Counted from the stretch's first letter, positions 1 to 6,618 are shown. The stretch is DNA of 7,736 nt from Frankia sp. (GCA_019689615.1 JADGHD010000223.1:1-7736), one strand, 5' to 3'. Notes: generated by a model not told the origin, from the sequence alone. Numbers and translations are program-made.

Positions 1-752
1 CGCAGCCGCAGCAGGTTGCGGAACCCCATGAAGTCGGCGACGTGCCAGTTCGCCGGCCGGGAGTGCAGCTCCTCCGGGGTGCCGATCTGCTGCACCCGCC
101 CGGCCCGCAGCACCACCAGGCGGTCGGCCATGGACAGGGCCTCCTCCTGGTCGTGGGTCACGTAGACGGTGGTCAGGCCGAGGCTCTGGTGCAGGCGGCG
201 GATCTCGGTGCGCATCTGCAGCCGCAGCTTGGCGTCGAGGTTGGACAGCGGCTCGTCCATGACCACCAGGGCCGGCTCGAGGACGATCGCCCGGGCGATG
301 GCGACCCGCTGCTGCTGGCCGCCGGAGAGCTGGCCGGGCAGCTTGTCCGCGTGCTCGGTCAGGTGGACCAGCTCCAGGGCGGCCGCGGTGCGCCGCTTCA
401 CCTCGGACCGGCTGACCCGGTGCATCTGCAGGCCGAAGGCGACGTTGCGGCGCACCGACATGTGGGGGAAGAGGGCGTAGTTCTGGAACACCATCCCGAA
501 GCCGCGCCGCTCCGGTGGCACGGTGTCCAGCCGGGTGTCGTCGCGCCAGATGCTGCCGCTGGTCAGCGGCAGGAGGCCGGCGAGGCAGTTCAGCGCCGTC
601 GACTTCCCGCAGCCTGACGGGCCCAGCAGGGCGATGAACTCGCCCTGCTGGATGGTCAGGTTCAGGTCGACCAGCGCGTCCTGCCCGCCGAACCGGCGCG
701 TCACGCCCTCCAGCCGAAGAGTGCTGAAGCGGCGCCGGTCCGGTGTGGTCAC
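1..752 (-). CDS. ABC transporter ATP-binding protein, partial (C-terminus beyond left edge)
   Basis: This is the cytoplasmic ATPase that would power the importer whose binding protein is encoded just upstream. The 250 visible residues form a complete nucleotide-binding domain: Walker A GPSGCGKST at 44-52, Q-loop Q90 in VFQNYALFPHMS, signature LSGGQQQ at 142-148, Walker B ALVVMDEP at 161-168, D-loop SNLD at 170-173 and H-loop H200. It reads like the PotA/FbpC/UgpC group of importer ATPases, which carry a C-terminal TOBE-type regulatory domain. That domain would lie beyond base 1, and the visible part ends at GFRNLL, about where it begins. The GTG start at 752 overlaps the TGA of the binding-protein gene (GTGA, 4 bases) and has only a weak ribosome site, which suggests translational coupling. 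Family assignment is secure. Substrate cannot be read from the ATPase. Permease genes are expected further left. Confidence 0.93.
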   Translation of the reverse strand, partial: MTTPDRRRFSTLRLEGVTRRFGGQDALVDLNLTIQQGEFIALLGPSGCGKSTALNCLAGLLPLTSGSIWRDDTRLDTVPPERRGFGMVFQNYALFPHMSVRRNVAFGLQMHRVSRSEVKRRTAAALELVHLTEHADKLPGQLSGGQQQRVAIARAIVLEPALVVMDEPLSNLDAKLRLQMRTEIRRLHQSLGLTTVYVTHDQEEALSMADRLVVLRAGRVQQIGTPEELHSRPANWHVADFMGFRNLLRL

Positions 753-1981
753 GACTGCTGGACCTTCCCGCTGCCGATCTCCCGGTCCCACCGGTCGAAC
801 GCCGCGACCAGCGCCTTGGCGTCGAGCGGCAGCTCCGTCGGGTTGTTCTCGATCAGGTCTTCGTACTCGGGCCGGCCGAACTCGTTGATCGCGGCCTGGC
901 TCTCCGCCGGCGCCATCGACAGCGGGACGTCGGCGATCGCCGGACCCGGGTAGAAGTAGCCGCTGTCGTAGGCCTTCGCCTGCTGCTCCGGCGTGAGCAT
1001 CCACTCCAGCAGGGACAGGATCGCAACCTGCTTGTCGACGCTGACCCCCTTCGGGATCACCGCGTAGTGGGCGTCGGTCACCCAGTGGAAGCCCTCCAGG
1101 GTGCCGATCTCGGCCTCCTTGGGCACGGTGCCGAGAACCCGCGGGTTGATGTCCCACCCGGTGGTGCTGGCCACGATGTTCACCGTGCCATTGGCCAGGT
1201 TCTTCATGGTCTCGGTGGTGCCGGACGGGTAGTAGTCGATGTACTGGCCCAGCTCGGCGAGGTAGGCCCAGGTCTTGTCCCAGCCGTTGATCGGGTCGCT
1301 CGGGTCGCTGTCACCCAGCAGGTACGGCAGGCCCATCAGGAAGGTGCGGCCGGGGCCGGAGTTCGCCGGGCGGGCGTACTGGACCTTGCCGGGGTTGGCC
1401 TTCGCGTACTCGAGCAGCTCCTCCGCCGTCTTCGGCGGGTTCGGCACGTTCGCCGGCAGGTACTCGATGAGCGGGCCGGACGGGTAGTAGGTGACCGTGA
1501 CGCCCTGCCCGTCGGCCAGGCCCTGCATGGCCTCGGCAGCCGGCAGGTAGTTCTCCATCCCGGTCAGCCGGTCGGAGAAGTCGGGCAGCAGCTGCATCCA
1601 CAGGCCCTGGTCGATGCCGGCGGCCAGGCCGTCGACGCCGGTGAGGACGAGGTCGATGTCGACCCGCCCGGCGTCCTGCTGCGCCTTGATCTTGCCCGCC
1701 AGCTCGGGCGTGGTCGCCTTGCTGTAGGTGACGTCGCGGACGACGTCCGGGTGCTCCTCGACGAAGGCGTCGATCATGCCCTGCGTGAGCTGCAGGTTGC
1801 CCGCGACGTCAAGGATGTTCAGGGTGACGGGGCGGCTCGGCTTGTCCGGTAACCCGGCGCCCGAGGCCGCCGGGGCCGGCTCGTCCCCTCCTCCGCTGTC
1901 CGGCGCGCCACAGGCGGTGAGCGCGACGGTCATGGCGGCGACGCCGGCGGTGAGGTAGCTGGCCAGTCTTCGTCGGGACAT
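749..1981 (-). CDS. ABC transporter extracellular solute-binding lipoprotein
   Basis: A 410-residue lipoprotein that would capture the transported solute outside the membrane and deliver it to the permease. The N-terminus has a basic n-region (MSRRR), a hydrophobic stretch and the lipobox LTAC with the lipidated cysteine at 24. A Gly/Pro/Ala-rich linker runs to about residue 48. The mature domain begins VTLNILDVAGNLQLTQGMI, a typical first strand and helix of family-1/8-like binding proteins. Further landmarks are DIDLVLTG at 108-115, SGPLIEYLPANVPNPPKT at 168-185 and GWDINPRVLGTVP at 275-287. The overall feel is the polyamine/iron-type group (PotD/YnjB-like) rather than classic oligosaccharide binders, but this is a judgement by eye. 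The ATG at 1981 follows AGAGAGGAG with 4 bases spacing. It sits 36 bases after lacI and overlaps the ATPase gene, so it is probably in one operon with both. Substrate is unknown. Context suggests a sugar acid or a conjugate of one. Confidence 0.92.
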   Translation of the reverse strand: MSRRRLASYLTAGVAAMTVALTACGAPDSGGGDEPAPAASGAGLPDKPSRPVTLNILDVAGNLQLTQGMIDAFVEEHPDVVRDVTYSKATTPELAGKIKAQQDAGRVDIDLVLTGVDGLAAGIDQGLWMQLLPDFSDRLTGMENYLPAAEAMQGLADGQGVTVTYYPSGPLIEYLPANVPNPPKTAEELLEYAKANPGKVQYARPANSGPGRTFLMGLPYLLGDSDPSDPINGWDKTWAYLAELGQYIDYYPSGTTETMKNLANGTVNIVASTTGWDINPRVLGTVPKEAEIGTLEGFHWVTDAHYAVIPKGVSVDKQVAILSLLEWMLTPEQQAKAYDSGYFYPGPAIADVPLSMAPAESQAAINEFGRPEYEDLIENNPTELPLDAKALVAAFDRWDREIGSGKVQQS

Positions 1982-1998
1982 GACGCTCCTCTCTGGGC

Positions 1999-2017
1999 CC
2001 CGCCCGGGCTGGGCGGG
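1999..2017 (-). other. GC-rich hairpin between lacI and the binding-protein gene
   Basis: A perfect 7-bp inverted repeat, CCCGCCC / GGGCGGG with a 5-base loop (2006-2010), starts directly after the TAG stop of the repressor gene and ends just before the ribosome site of the binding-protein gene. There is no run of T on the transcript side, so a classical full-strength intrinsic terminator is unlikely. A partial terminator, or an mRNA processing/stability element that lets the binding protein be made at a different level from the repressor, would fit. Function is inferred only from position. Confidence 0.5.
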
Positions 2018-3046
2018 CTATGGGAGATCAGTGGGTGCTGGGGCTGTCGGCGCCGGCCCGGTCGAGCGGCGCACCATCAGGTGGGCGGGCAGCTCCCGAC
2101 GGGTCGACACGGCCGAGCGGCCGGAGTTCTTGAGCAGCGCGAGCAGGAGGTCGACGCCGGCCCGCCCGGTCTGCTCCTTGGGCAGCGCGATGGACGTCAG
2201 CGGCGGGTGGACCATGGCGGCGGCGACGATGTCGTCACAGCCGATCACGCTGATCTGGCCGGGGACGTCGATGCCGCGGGCGACGAACCGGTTGAGCAGG
2301 CCGAGCGCGACCAGGTCGTTGTAGGCGATCACGGCGGTGACGCCGGCCGCGACGGCCAGGTCCGCCGCGGCGACGCCGCCTTCGAACTGGGGCAGGAAGC
2401 TGCCGAGGACCGTGAGCTCCACATCGGCGCCGCCGTCGGCGGTGGCGCTGATCGCGGCGCGCAGGCCGCGCAGCCGCTCCCGGTTGGCCCACGACGTCCG
2501 CGGCCCCTCGACGTAGCCGATCCGGCGGTGGCCGAGCGCGACGAGGTGCGCGACCGCCTGGCGCATCCCGTCGACGTTGTCGACGGTGACCGACGGGATC
2601 CGCCCGACGCGGCGGTTGAGCAGGACGAGCGGCGTCTCGGTGGCGGCCGCGCGCAGCTCGTCCTCGCTCATCCGGGGCGAGGCGATGACCATGCCGTCGA
2701 CCTGCTTGGCGAGCTGGCGGACCAGCGCGACCTCGACCGCCGGGTCCTCGTCGGTGTCGGCGACGAACACGGCGAAGTCGGCCTCGCGGGCCCTGGCCTG
2801 CATCCCCTTGACGACGCCTGGGAAGAACGGGTTGGCCAGGTCCGGGACGATCAGGCCGATGTTGCCCGTCCGGCCCGTGATCAGGCCGCGGGCCGCGCGG
2901 TTCGGCTGGTAGCCGAGCTCCGCGGCCGCCCGCTGGACCCGTTCCCTGGTCGCCGGGCTCACCAGCTCCGGGCCGGCGAGCGCGCGGCTGACCGTGGACA
3001 CGGAGACGCCGGCAGCCCTGGCGACATCCTTGATCGTCACTGGCAC
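2018..3046 (-). CDS. LacI-family transcriptional repressor
   Basis: A 342-residue regulator of normal LacI/GalR length. The N-terminal helix-turn-helix is VTIKDVARAAGVSVSTVSRAL (residues 3-23), followed by the hinge region with YQPNRAARGL (46-55), whose leucine would wedge into the operator's central CG step. The effector domain starts at GNIGLIVPDLANPFFPGVVKG (61-81) and includes LGHRRIGYVEGP (171-182) and ISVIGCDDI (265-273), both standard for the family. The GTG at 3046 is chosen because AGAGGAGGA (3056-3064) lies about 10 bases upstream. An in-frame start at 3157 would put coding sequence over the promoter. The gene is divergent from the uronate operon and upstream of the transporter genes, so it most likely represses both. 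Two operator-like palindromes lie in the shared intergenic region. The inducer is unknown. A pathway intermediate such as KDG or a ketouronate is a reasonable guess. Confidence 0.95.
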   Translation of the reverse strand: MPVTIKDVARAAGVSVSTVSRALAGPELVSPATRERVQRAAAELGYQPNRAARGLITGRTGNIGLIVPDLANPFFPGVVKGMQARAREADFAVFVADTDEDPAVEVALVRQLAKQVDGMVIASPRMSEDELRAAATETPLVLLNRRVGRIPSVTVDNVDGMRQAVAHLVALGHRRIGYVEGPRTSWANRERLRGLRAAISATADGGADVELTVLGSFLPQFEGGVAAADLAVAAGVTAVIAYNDLVALGLLNRFVARGIDVPGQISVIGCDDIVAAAMVHPPLTSIALPKEQTGRAGVDLLLALLKNSGRSAVSTRRELPAHLMVRRSTGPAPTAPAPTDLP

Positions 3047-3128
3047 GCGGGTTGATCCTCCTCTGCCCGGCCGGGGCCAACCACGGATCCCGGAATGTGA
3101 CCGGGACCGCTTCCGATCTTGTCGGGCT

Positions 3129-3157
3129 AGTCTGAAATCGTTTGCACAACATGTCAA
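3129..3157 (-). promoter_or_regulatory. Predicted promoter of the lacI-transporter operon
   Basis: On the minus strand a perfect TTGACA (3152-3157) is followed after 17 bases by CAGACT (3129-3134), which matches the loose actinobacterial -10 pattern at A2, A4 and T6. Transcription would start near 3122, leaving a leader of about 75 bases before the GTG at 3046. The spacer is filled by the operator-like palindrome at 3133-3146, so repressor binding would block polymerase directly and make lacI autoregulated. The -35 is convincing and the -10 is weaker. Confidence 0.6.
3133..3146. promoter_or_regulatory. LacI-type operator O1
   Basis: TGAAATCGTTTGCA is an imperfect palindrome centred on CG, with half-sites TGAAAT and TGCAAA. 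It has the TG...CG...CA form typical of LacI/GalR-family operators. It lies between the -35 and -10 hexamers of the predicted lacI promoter. The regulator encoded 90 bases away is the obvious candidate to bind it. This is an inference from form and position. Confidence 0.6.
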
Positions 3158-3162
3158 GGGGG

Positions 3163-3170
3163 CGTTTCCA
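3163..3170 (-). promoter_or_regulatory. Possible operator half-site O3
   Basis: CGTTTCCA is the reverse complement of TGGAAACG, the left part of operator O2. It has no matching second half (the other side is a run of G). It lies just upstream of the -35 of each divergent promoter. It may be an auxiliary half-site or a chance match of 8 bases. Confidence 0.3.
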
Positions 3171-3178
3171 GACGGGTC

Positions 3179-3207
3179 TTGACGGCTTCGTTCCAGCCAT
3201 CCACAGT
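3179..3207 (+). promoter_or_regulatory. Predicted promoter of the uxaC-eda-kdgK operon
   Basis: TTGACG (3179-3184) is followed after 17 bases by CACAGT (3202-3207), the same degenerate -10 shape as in the opposing lacI promoter (A2, A4, T6). The start point would be near 3214, inside operator O2, leaving a leader of about 117 bases before the GTG at 3331. The -35 is good (5 of 6). The -10 is weak, which would suit a promoter needing an activator or one from a degenerate high-GC genome. Confidence 0.5.
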
Positions 3208-3209
3208 CA

Positions 3210-3223
3210 TGGAAACGTTTGTG
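3210..3223. promoter_or_regulatory. LacI-type operator O2
   Basis: TGGAAACGTTTGTG contains the perfect 8-bp palindrome AAACGTTT centred on CG, with a good TG left flank and a degenerate right flank (TG where CA is expected). It shares TGnAAACGnTT with O1 read on the minus strand. It begins 2 bases after the predicted uxaC -10 and covers the expected start point, an ideal position for repression. The centre is 77 bp from the centre of O1. Confidence 0.6.
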
Positions 3224-3330
3224 ACACTGGGTCAGCCGGCGCGCCGGGCATGGAGCGGCACGGCCGCCGGCCTTCGCCAGCGTCCCGGCGTCACCTGTCC
3301 CCGCCCCCGAACAGACCCGGAGGTCCCGGC

Positions 3331-4809
3331 GTGACCGGAGGTCTCGACGTCAGGCGACTCACGCTGGATCCCGACCGCGCGTTACCCGCCGAGCCGGGCA
3401 CGCGCGCGCTCGCCCGGCAGATCTACGCGGCGAGCGCCGCCCTGCCGCTCGTCTGCATGCACGGCCATGTGGACGCCAGCCTGCTCGCCGACGACGCGCC
3501 CTTCACCGACCCGGCCAGCATGCTGATCACGCCGGACCACTACGTCACCCGGCTGGTGCACTCGGCCGGGGTGCCGCTGGAGGCGCTCGGCATCGGCCCC
3601 GAGGAGGAGCGCGAGCACGACCCGCGCCAGATCTGGCGCACCTTCTGCGCGCACTGGTACCTGTTCCGCGGCACCCCGAGCCGGTTCTGGCTGAGCCACG
3701 AGCTGGTCGACGTGTTCGGGGTCACCGTGGCCCCCTCCGCCGAGACCGCCGACCTGCTCTTCGACGAGATCTCGGAACGGCTCGCGCAGCCGGAGTTCCG
3801 CCCAAGGGCGCTGTTCGAGCGCTTCGGGATCGAGCTGCTGGCCACGACCGACTCCCCGATCGCCACCCTGGACGACCACCGCCGGCTCGCCGCCGAACCG
3901 GGCTGGGCCGGCAGGGTCATCCCGACCTTCCGCCCGGACCCGCTGCTGAACCTCGACCACGCCAACTGGGCGGCGGAGGTCGCCGAGCTGGCCCGGCTCA
4001 CCGACATCGACACCGGCGACTACGAGGGCTTCCTCGCCGCGCTCGGGCAACGCCGCCGCGACTTCGCCGCCGCCGGCGCGCTGGCCACCGACCACGGCCA
4101 CCGCACCGCCGACACCACCCCCATGCCGGCCGCCGATGCGGCCAGGACCTACGCGGCCCGGCTGGCCGGCGAGGAGATCAGCGAGGCCGAGGCCACCGCG
4201 TTCGCCGCGCACATGCTCTTCGAGATGGCCCGGATGTCGGTCGAGGACGGCCTGGTGCTGCAGCTGCACCCCGGGGTGCTGCGCGACCACCACCGCGGCG
4301 TGCGCCGCCGCTACGGCAGCGACCGCGGCTTCGACATCCCCGTCCCGGTCGACTACGCCCGCGGCCTGCGCCCGCTGCTCGACGCCTTCGGCCGCGACCC
4401 GGCGTTCCGGATGATCGTCTTCACCGTCGACGAGACGACGTACTCCCGGGAGCTGGCCCCGCTGGCCGGCGTCTACCCGGCGCTCAAGCTGGGCGCGCCG
4501 TGGTGGTTCCTGGACAGCCCCGAGGGCATGCTGCGTTACCGCCAGGCGGTGACCGAGACCGCCGGCTTCTACAACACGACCGGCTTCGTCGACGACACCC
4601 GGGCGTTCGCCTCGATCCCCGCCCGGCACGACCTCGCCCGCCGCATCGACGCCAGCTACCTGGCGCGCCTGGTCGCCGAGGGCCACCTCGGCCTGGACGA
4701 GGCCATCGAGACCGCCATGGACCTGGCGTACGCCATCCCCCGCGCGGCGTACGCCCCTCGCCCGGCCCGGCGGGCCGCCGCACCGGCCGCGTCGAGGAGG
4801 ACCGCATGA
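3331..4809 (+). CDS. uxaC: Glucuronate/galacturonate isomerase (UxaC family)
   Basis: Cytoplasmic amidohydrolase-fold isomerase that converts D-glucuronate to D-fructuronate or D-galacturonate to D-tagaturonate, the first step of hexuronate breakdown. The 492 residues compare with roughly 470 in the family. Visible landmarks are the metal-binding HxH pair in MHGHVD (H44, H46), ERFGIELLATTDSP (163-176), a DHGHRTADT stretch (254-262), GLVLQLHPGVLRDHHRGV (307-324), and the C-terminal VDDTRAF (420-426), which corresponds to the family's DSRSF-like segment and supplies the catalytic aspartate (D422 by that alignment). The GTG at 3331 is chosen because GGAGGT (3319-3324) lies 6 bases upstream. An in-frame ATG at 3250 has no ribosome site. 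The last 15 or so residues are a low-complexity Ala/Arg/Pro tail that also encodes the ribosome site of the next gene, and the TGA overlaps its ATG. The sequence is quite diverged from enterobacterial UxaC, so the exact uronate is uncertain. Confidence 0.88.
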   Translation: MTGGLDVRRLTLDPDRALPAEPGTRALARQIYAASAALPLVCMHGHVDASLLADDAPFTDPASMLITPDHYVTRLVHSAGVPLEALGIGPEEEREHDPRQIWRTFCAHWYLFRGTPSRFWLSHELVDVFGVTVAPSAETADLLFDEISERLAQPEFRPRALFERFGIELLATTDSPIATLDDHRRLAAEPGWAGRVIPTFRPDPLLNLDHANWAAEVAELARLTDIDTGDYEGFLAALGQRRRDFAAAGALATDHGHRTADTTPMPAADAARTYAARLAGEEISEAEATAFAAHMLFEMARMSVEDGLVLQLHPGVLRDHHRGVRRRYGSDRGFDIPVPVDYARGLRPLLDAFGRDPAFRMIVFTVDETTYSRELAPLAGVYPALKLGAPWWFLDSPEGMLRYRQAVTETAGFYNTTGFVDDTRAFASIPARHDLARRIDASYLARLVAEGHLGLDEAIETAMDLAYAIPRAAYAPRPARRAAAPAASRRTA

Positions 4810-5495
4810 CGCAGCCGATCCCGCCAGCGCCGCCGGCGCCCGCTGCCGAGGACGCGGCTGGCACGATCGCGGCGATCGCCACCGACCGGGTCCTGCCGGT
4901 GATCGCCCTGCCGGACGCGGCCGACGCGGCGCCGCTCGGCGAGGCGCTGCTCGCCGGCGGCCTGCGCTGTGCCGAGGTCACCTTCCGGACCTCGGCAGCG
5001 GCGGCCGCGATCCGGGCGATGGCGGCGCTGGGCGAGCTGGTCGTGGGCGCCGGCACGGTGCTGACCCCCGGCCAGGTCGACGAGGCGGTCGCGGCGGGGG
5101 CCCGGTTCGTGGTCAGCCCGGGCTTCGGGCCGGCGGTCGTGCGGCGCTGCCAGGAACTGGGCGTCCCGGTGTTCCCCGGCGTGCAGACGCCGACCGAGAT
5201 CCAGCTGGCGCTGGACCACGGGCTGGACACGGTGAAGTTCTTCCCGGCCGCGCAGGCCGGCGGAGTGGACATGATCAGGGCGTTGGCGGCGCCGTTCCGG
5301 TCGGTGCGGTTCATCCCGACCGGCGGGGTCAGTGCCGCCAACGCCGCCGACTACCTGGCGATCCCGGCGGTGCTCGCGGTCGGTGGCACCTGGATGGTGC
5401 CGGGGCAGGCGCTCGCCGCCCGGGACTGGGACCGGGTCAGGAGCCTGGCCGCCGGCGCGGTCGCCGTGGCCCGGGCGGCCCGCCCGCCCCGCTGA
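4806..5495 (+). CDS. eda: KDPG/KHG aldolase (class I, Eda family)
   Basis: Cleaves 2-keto-3-deoxy-6-phosphogluconate to pyruvate and glyceraldehyde-3-phosphate through a Schiff base, the last step of the uronate and Entner-Doudoroff routes. The 229 residues show the full family pattern: RVLPVIALPDA (28-38), AEVTFRT with catalytic E57 and R61, VVGAGTVLTPGQVDEAVAAG (79-98), FVVSPGF (101-107), FPGVQTPTE (123-131), the Schiff-base lysine K144 in DTVKFFPA, and FIPTGGVS (169-176). A Pro/Ala-rich leader of about 20 residues precedes the barrel and makes it slightly longer than E. coli Eda. No other good start exists, and ATG 4806 has GAGGAGG 5 bases upstream. It overlaps the uxaC stop (ATGA) and is 28 bases before the kinase gene, so it is surely in the same operon. 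Some family members act on other keto-deoxy phosphates. Activity on KDPG follows from the adjacent kinase. Confidence 0.93.
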   Translation: MTQPIPPAPPAPAAEDAAGTIAAIATDRVLPVIALPDAADAAPLGEALLAGGLRCAEVTFRTSAAAAAIRAMAALGELVVGAGTVLTPGQVDEAVAAGARFVVSPGFGPAVVRRCQELGVPVFPGVQTPTEIQLALDHGLDTVKFFPAAQAGGVDMIRALAAPFRSVRFIPTGGVSAANAADYLAIPAVLAVGGTWMVPGQALAARDWDRVRSLAAGAVAVARAARPPR

Positions 5496-5523
5496 GCCGG
5501 GACGAGCGACGAGGACGGTGAAC

Positions 5524-6618
5524 ATGAGGATCCGAGGCGCGTCGGAGTGCCGGTATGACCTGGTGGCGTTGGGCGAGGTGATGCTGCGGCTCGACCCGGG
5601 AGAAGGGCGGGTGCGCACAGCCCGCTCGCTGCGGGTCTGGGAGGGCGGCGGCGAGTACAACGTCGCCCGCGGGCTGCGCCGCTGCTTCGGCATGCGCACC
5701 GCGATCGTGACCGCGCTCGCCGACAACGAGGTCGGCCGGCTGCTGGAGGACCTGATGCTGACCGGCGGCGTCGACCTGTCGTTCGTGAGCTGGGTGCCCT
5801 ACGACGGGGTCGGCCGGCGGGTCCGCAACGGGCTGAACTTCACCGAACGCGGCTTCGGCGTGCGCGGCGCGGTCGGGGTGTCCGACCGGGGCCACACGGC
5901 GGCCAGCCAGCTGCGGCCCGAGGACGTCGACTGGGACCACCTGTTCGGCACGCTCGGCGTGCGCTGGTTCCACACCGGCGGGATCTACGCCGCGCTGTCC
6001 GAGACGACCCCGGAGGTGATCGAGGCGGCGATGACGGCCGCCCGCCGGCACGGCACCGTCGTCTCGTACGACCTGAACTACCGGCCCAGCCTGTGGCAGG
6101 ACATCGGCGGCAAGGCGCGGGCCCAGGCGGTCAACCGCCGTCTCGCCGGCCTGGTCGACGTGATGATCGGCAACGAGGAGGACTTCACGGCGAGCCTCGG
6201 CTTCGAGGTGCCCGACACCTCCGACGCGCTCGACGACCTGGACTCGGCCAACTTCCGGCGCATGATCGAGGAGGTGGCCAAGGAGTACGACAACTTCGAG
6301 ATCGTCGCGACCACCCTGCGCACGGTCCGCACCGCCACCAGCAACGACTGGGGCGCGCTCGCCTGGTCCCGCGACACCGGCTTCGTCGAGGCCACCCACC
6401 GCGCGCGGCTGGAGATCCTCGACCGGGTCGGCGGCGGCGACAGCTTCGCCTCCGGCCTGATCTACGGCCTGCTCGCCGGCCACGACCTGGCACTCGCCGT
6501 CGAGTACGGCGCCGCCCACGGCGCGCTGGCGATGACAACCCCCGGCGACACGTCCATGGCGAGCCTGGCCGAGGTGGAGCGCCTGGTCCGCGGCGGCGGC
6601 GCCCGCGTCCAGCGCTGA
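5524..6618 (+). CDS. kdgK: PfkB-family sugar kinase, probable 2-keto-3-deoxygluconate kinase
   Basis: ATP-dependent ribokinase-family enzyme predicted to phosphorylate KDG to KDPG, the substrate of the aldolase encoded just upstream. The 364 residues show: first strand YDLVALGEVMLRLDP (11-25), the substrate-side WEGGGEYNVARGL motif (39-51), SYDLNYRPSLW (181-191), DVMIGNEEDF (212-221), a family-typical EEVAKEYDNFEIVATTLR stretch (249-266), and the PfkB signature DRVGGGDSFASGLIYGL (300-316) with catalytic base D306. The phosphate-binding loop reads GGGD where GAGD is usual, a conservative change. From memory it lines up through its length with Thermotoga-type KDG kinases. ATG 5524 is preferred over GTG 5518 because ACGAGG (5509-5514) is 9 bases upstream of it. 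It is a little longer than the usual 310-345 residues. A related keto-sugar or keto-acid substrate cannot be excluded. A hairpin follows the stop. Confidence 0.88.
   Translation: MRIRGASECRYDLVALGEVMLRLDPGEGRVRTARSLRVWEGGGEYNVARGLRRCFGMRTAIVTALADNEVGRLLEDLMLTGGVDLSFVSWVPYDGVGRRVRNGLNFTERGFGVRGAVGVSDRGHTAASQLRPEDVDWDHLFGTLGVRWFHTGGIYAALSETTPEVIEAAMTAARRHGTVVSYDLNYRPSLWQDIGGKARAQAVNRRLAGLVDVMIGNEEDFTASLGFEVPDTSDALDDLDSANFRRMIEEVAKEYDNFEIVATTLRTVRTATSNDWGALAWSRDTGFVEATHRARLEILDRVGGGDSFASGLIYGLLAGHDLALAVEYGAAHGALAMTTPGDTSMASLAEVERLVRGGGARVQR

Noticed and set aside
3047..3157. Longer reading frame for the LacI repressor starting at an ATG at 3157
   Set aside because: The 37 extra residues are not like any LacI N-terminus, would cover the predicted promoter and operator O1, and lack a ribosome site. 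GTG 3046 has a strong one.
3220..3235. CRP-like TGTGA-N6 site next to operator O2
   Set aside because: Only the left half matches. The right half (GTCAG) does not fit TCACA, so it is most likely part of operator O2 plus chance.
3236..3247. Perfect 12-bp palindrome CCGGCGCGCCGG in the uxaC leader
   Set aside because: Self-complementary GC words of this length are common in such GC-rich DNA, and there is no loop to form a useful hairpin. No function supported.
3142..3330. Upstream in-frame starts for uxaC (TTG at 3142, ATG at 3250)
   Set aside because: They would code for low-complexity Pro/Arg sequence across the promoter region and have no ribosome site, whereas GTG 3331 has GGAGGT at 6 bases.
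743..4686. Long open frames opposite the binding protein, lacI and uxaC genes
   Set aside because: High GC leaves the antisense frames open. The translations are repetitive Arg/Gly/Val/Ala-rich text without domains, and the opposite strand encodes clear families.
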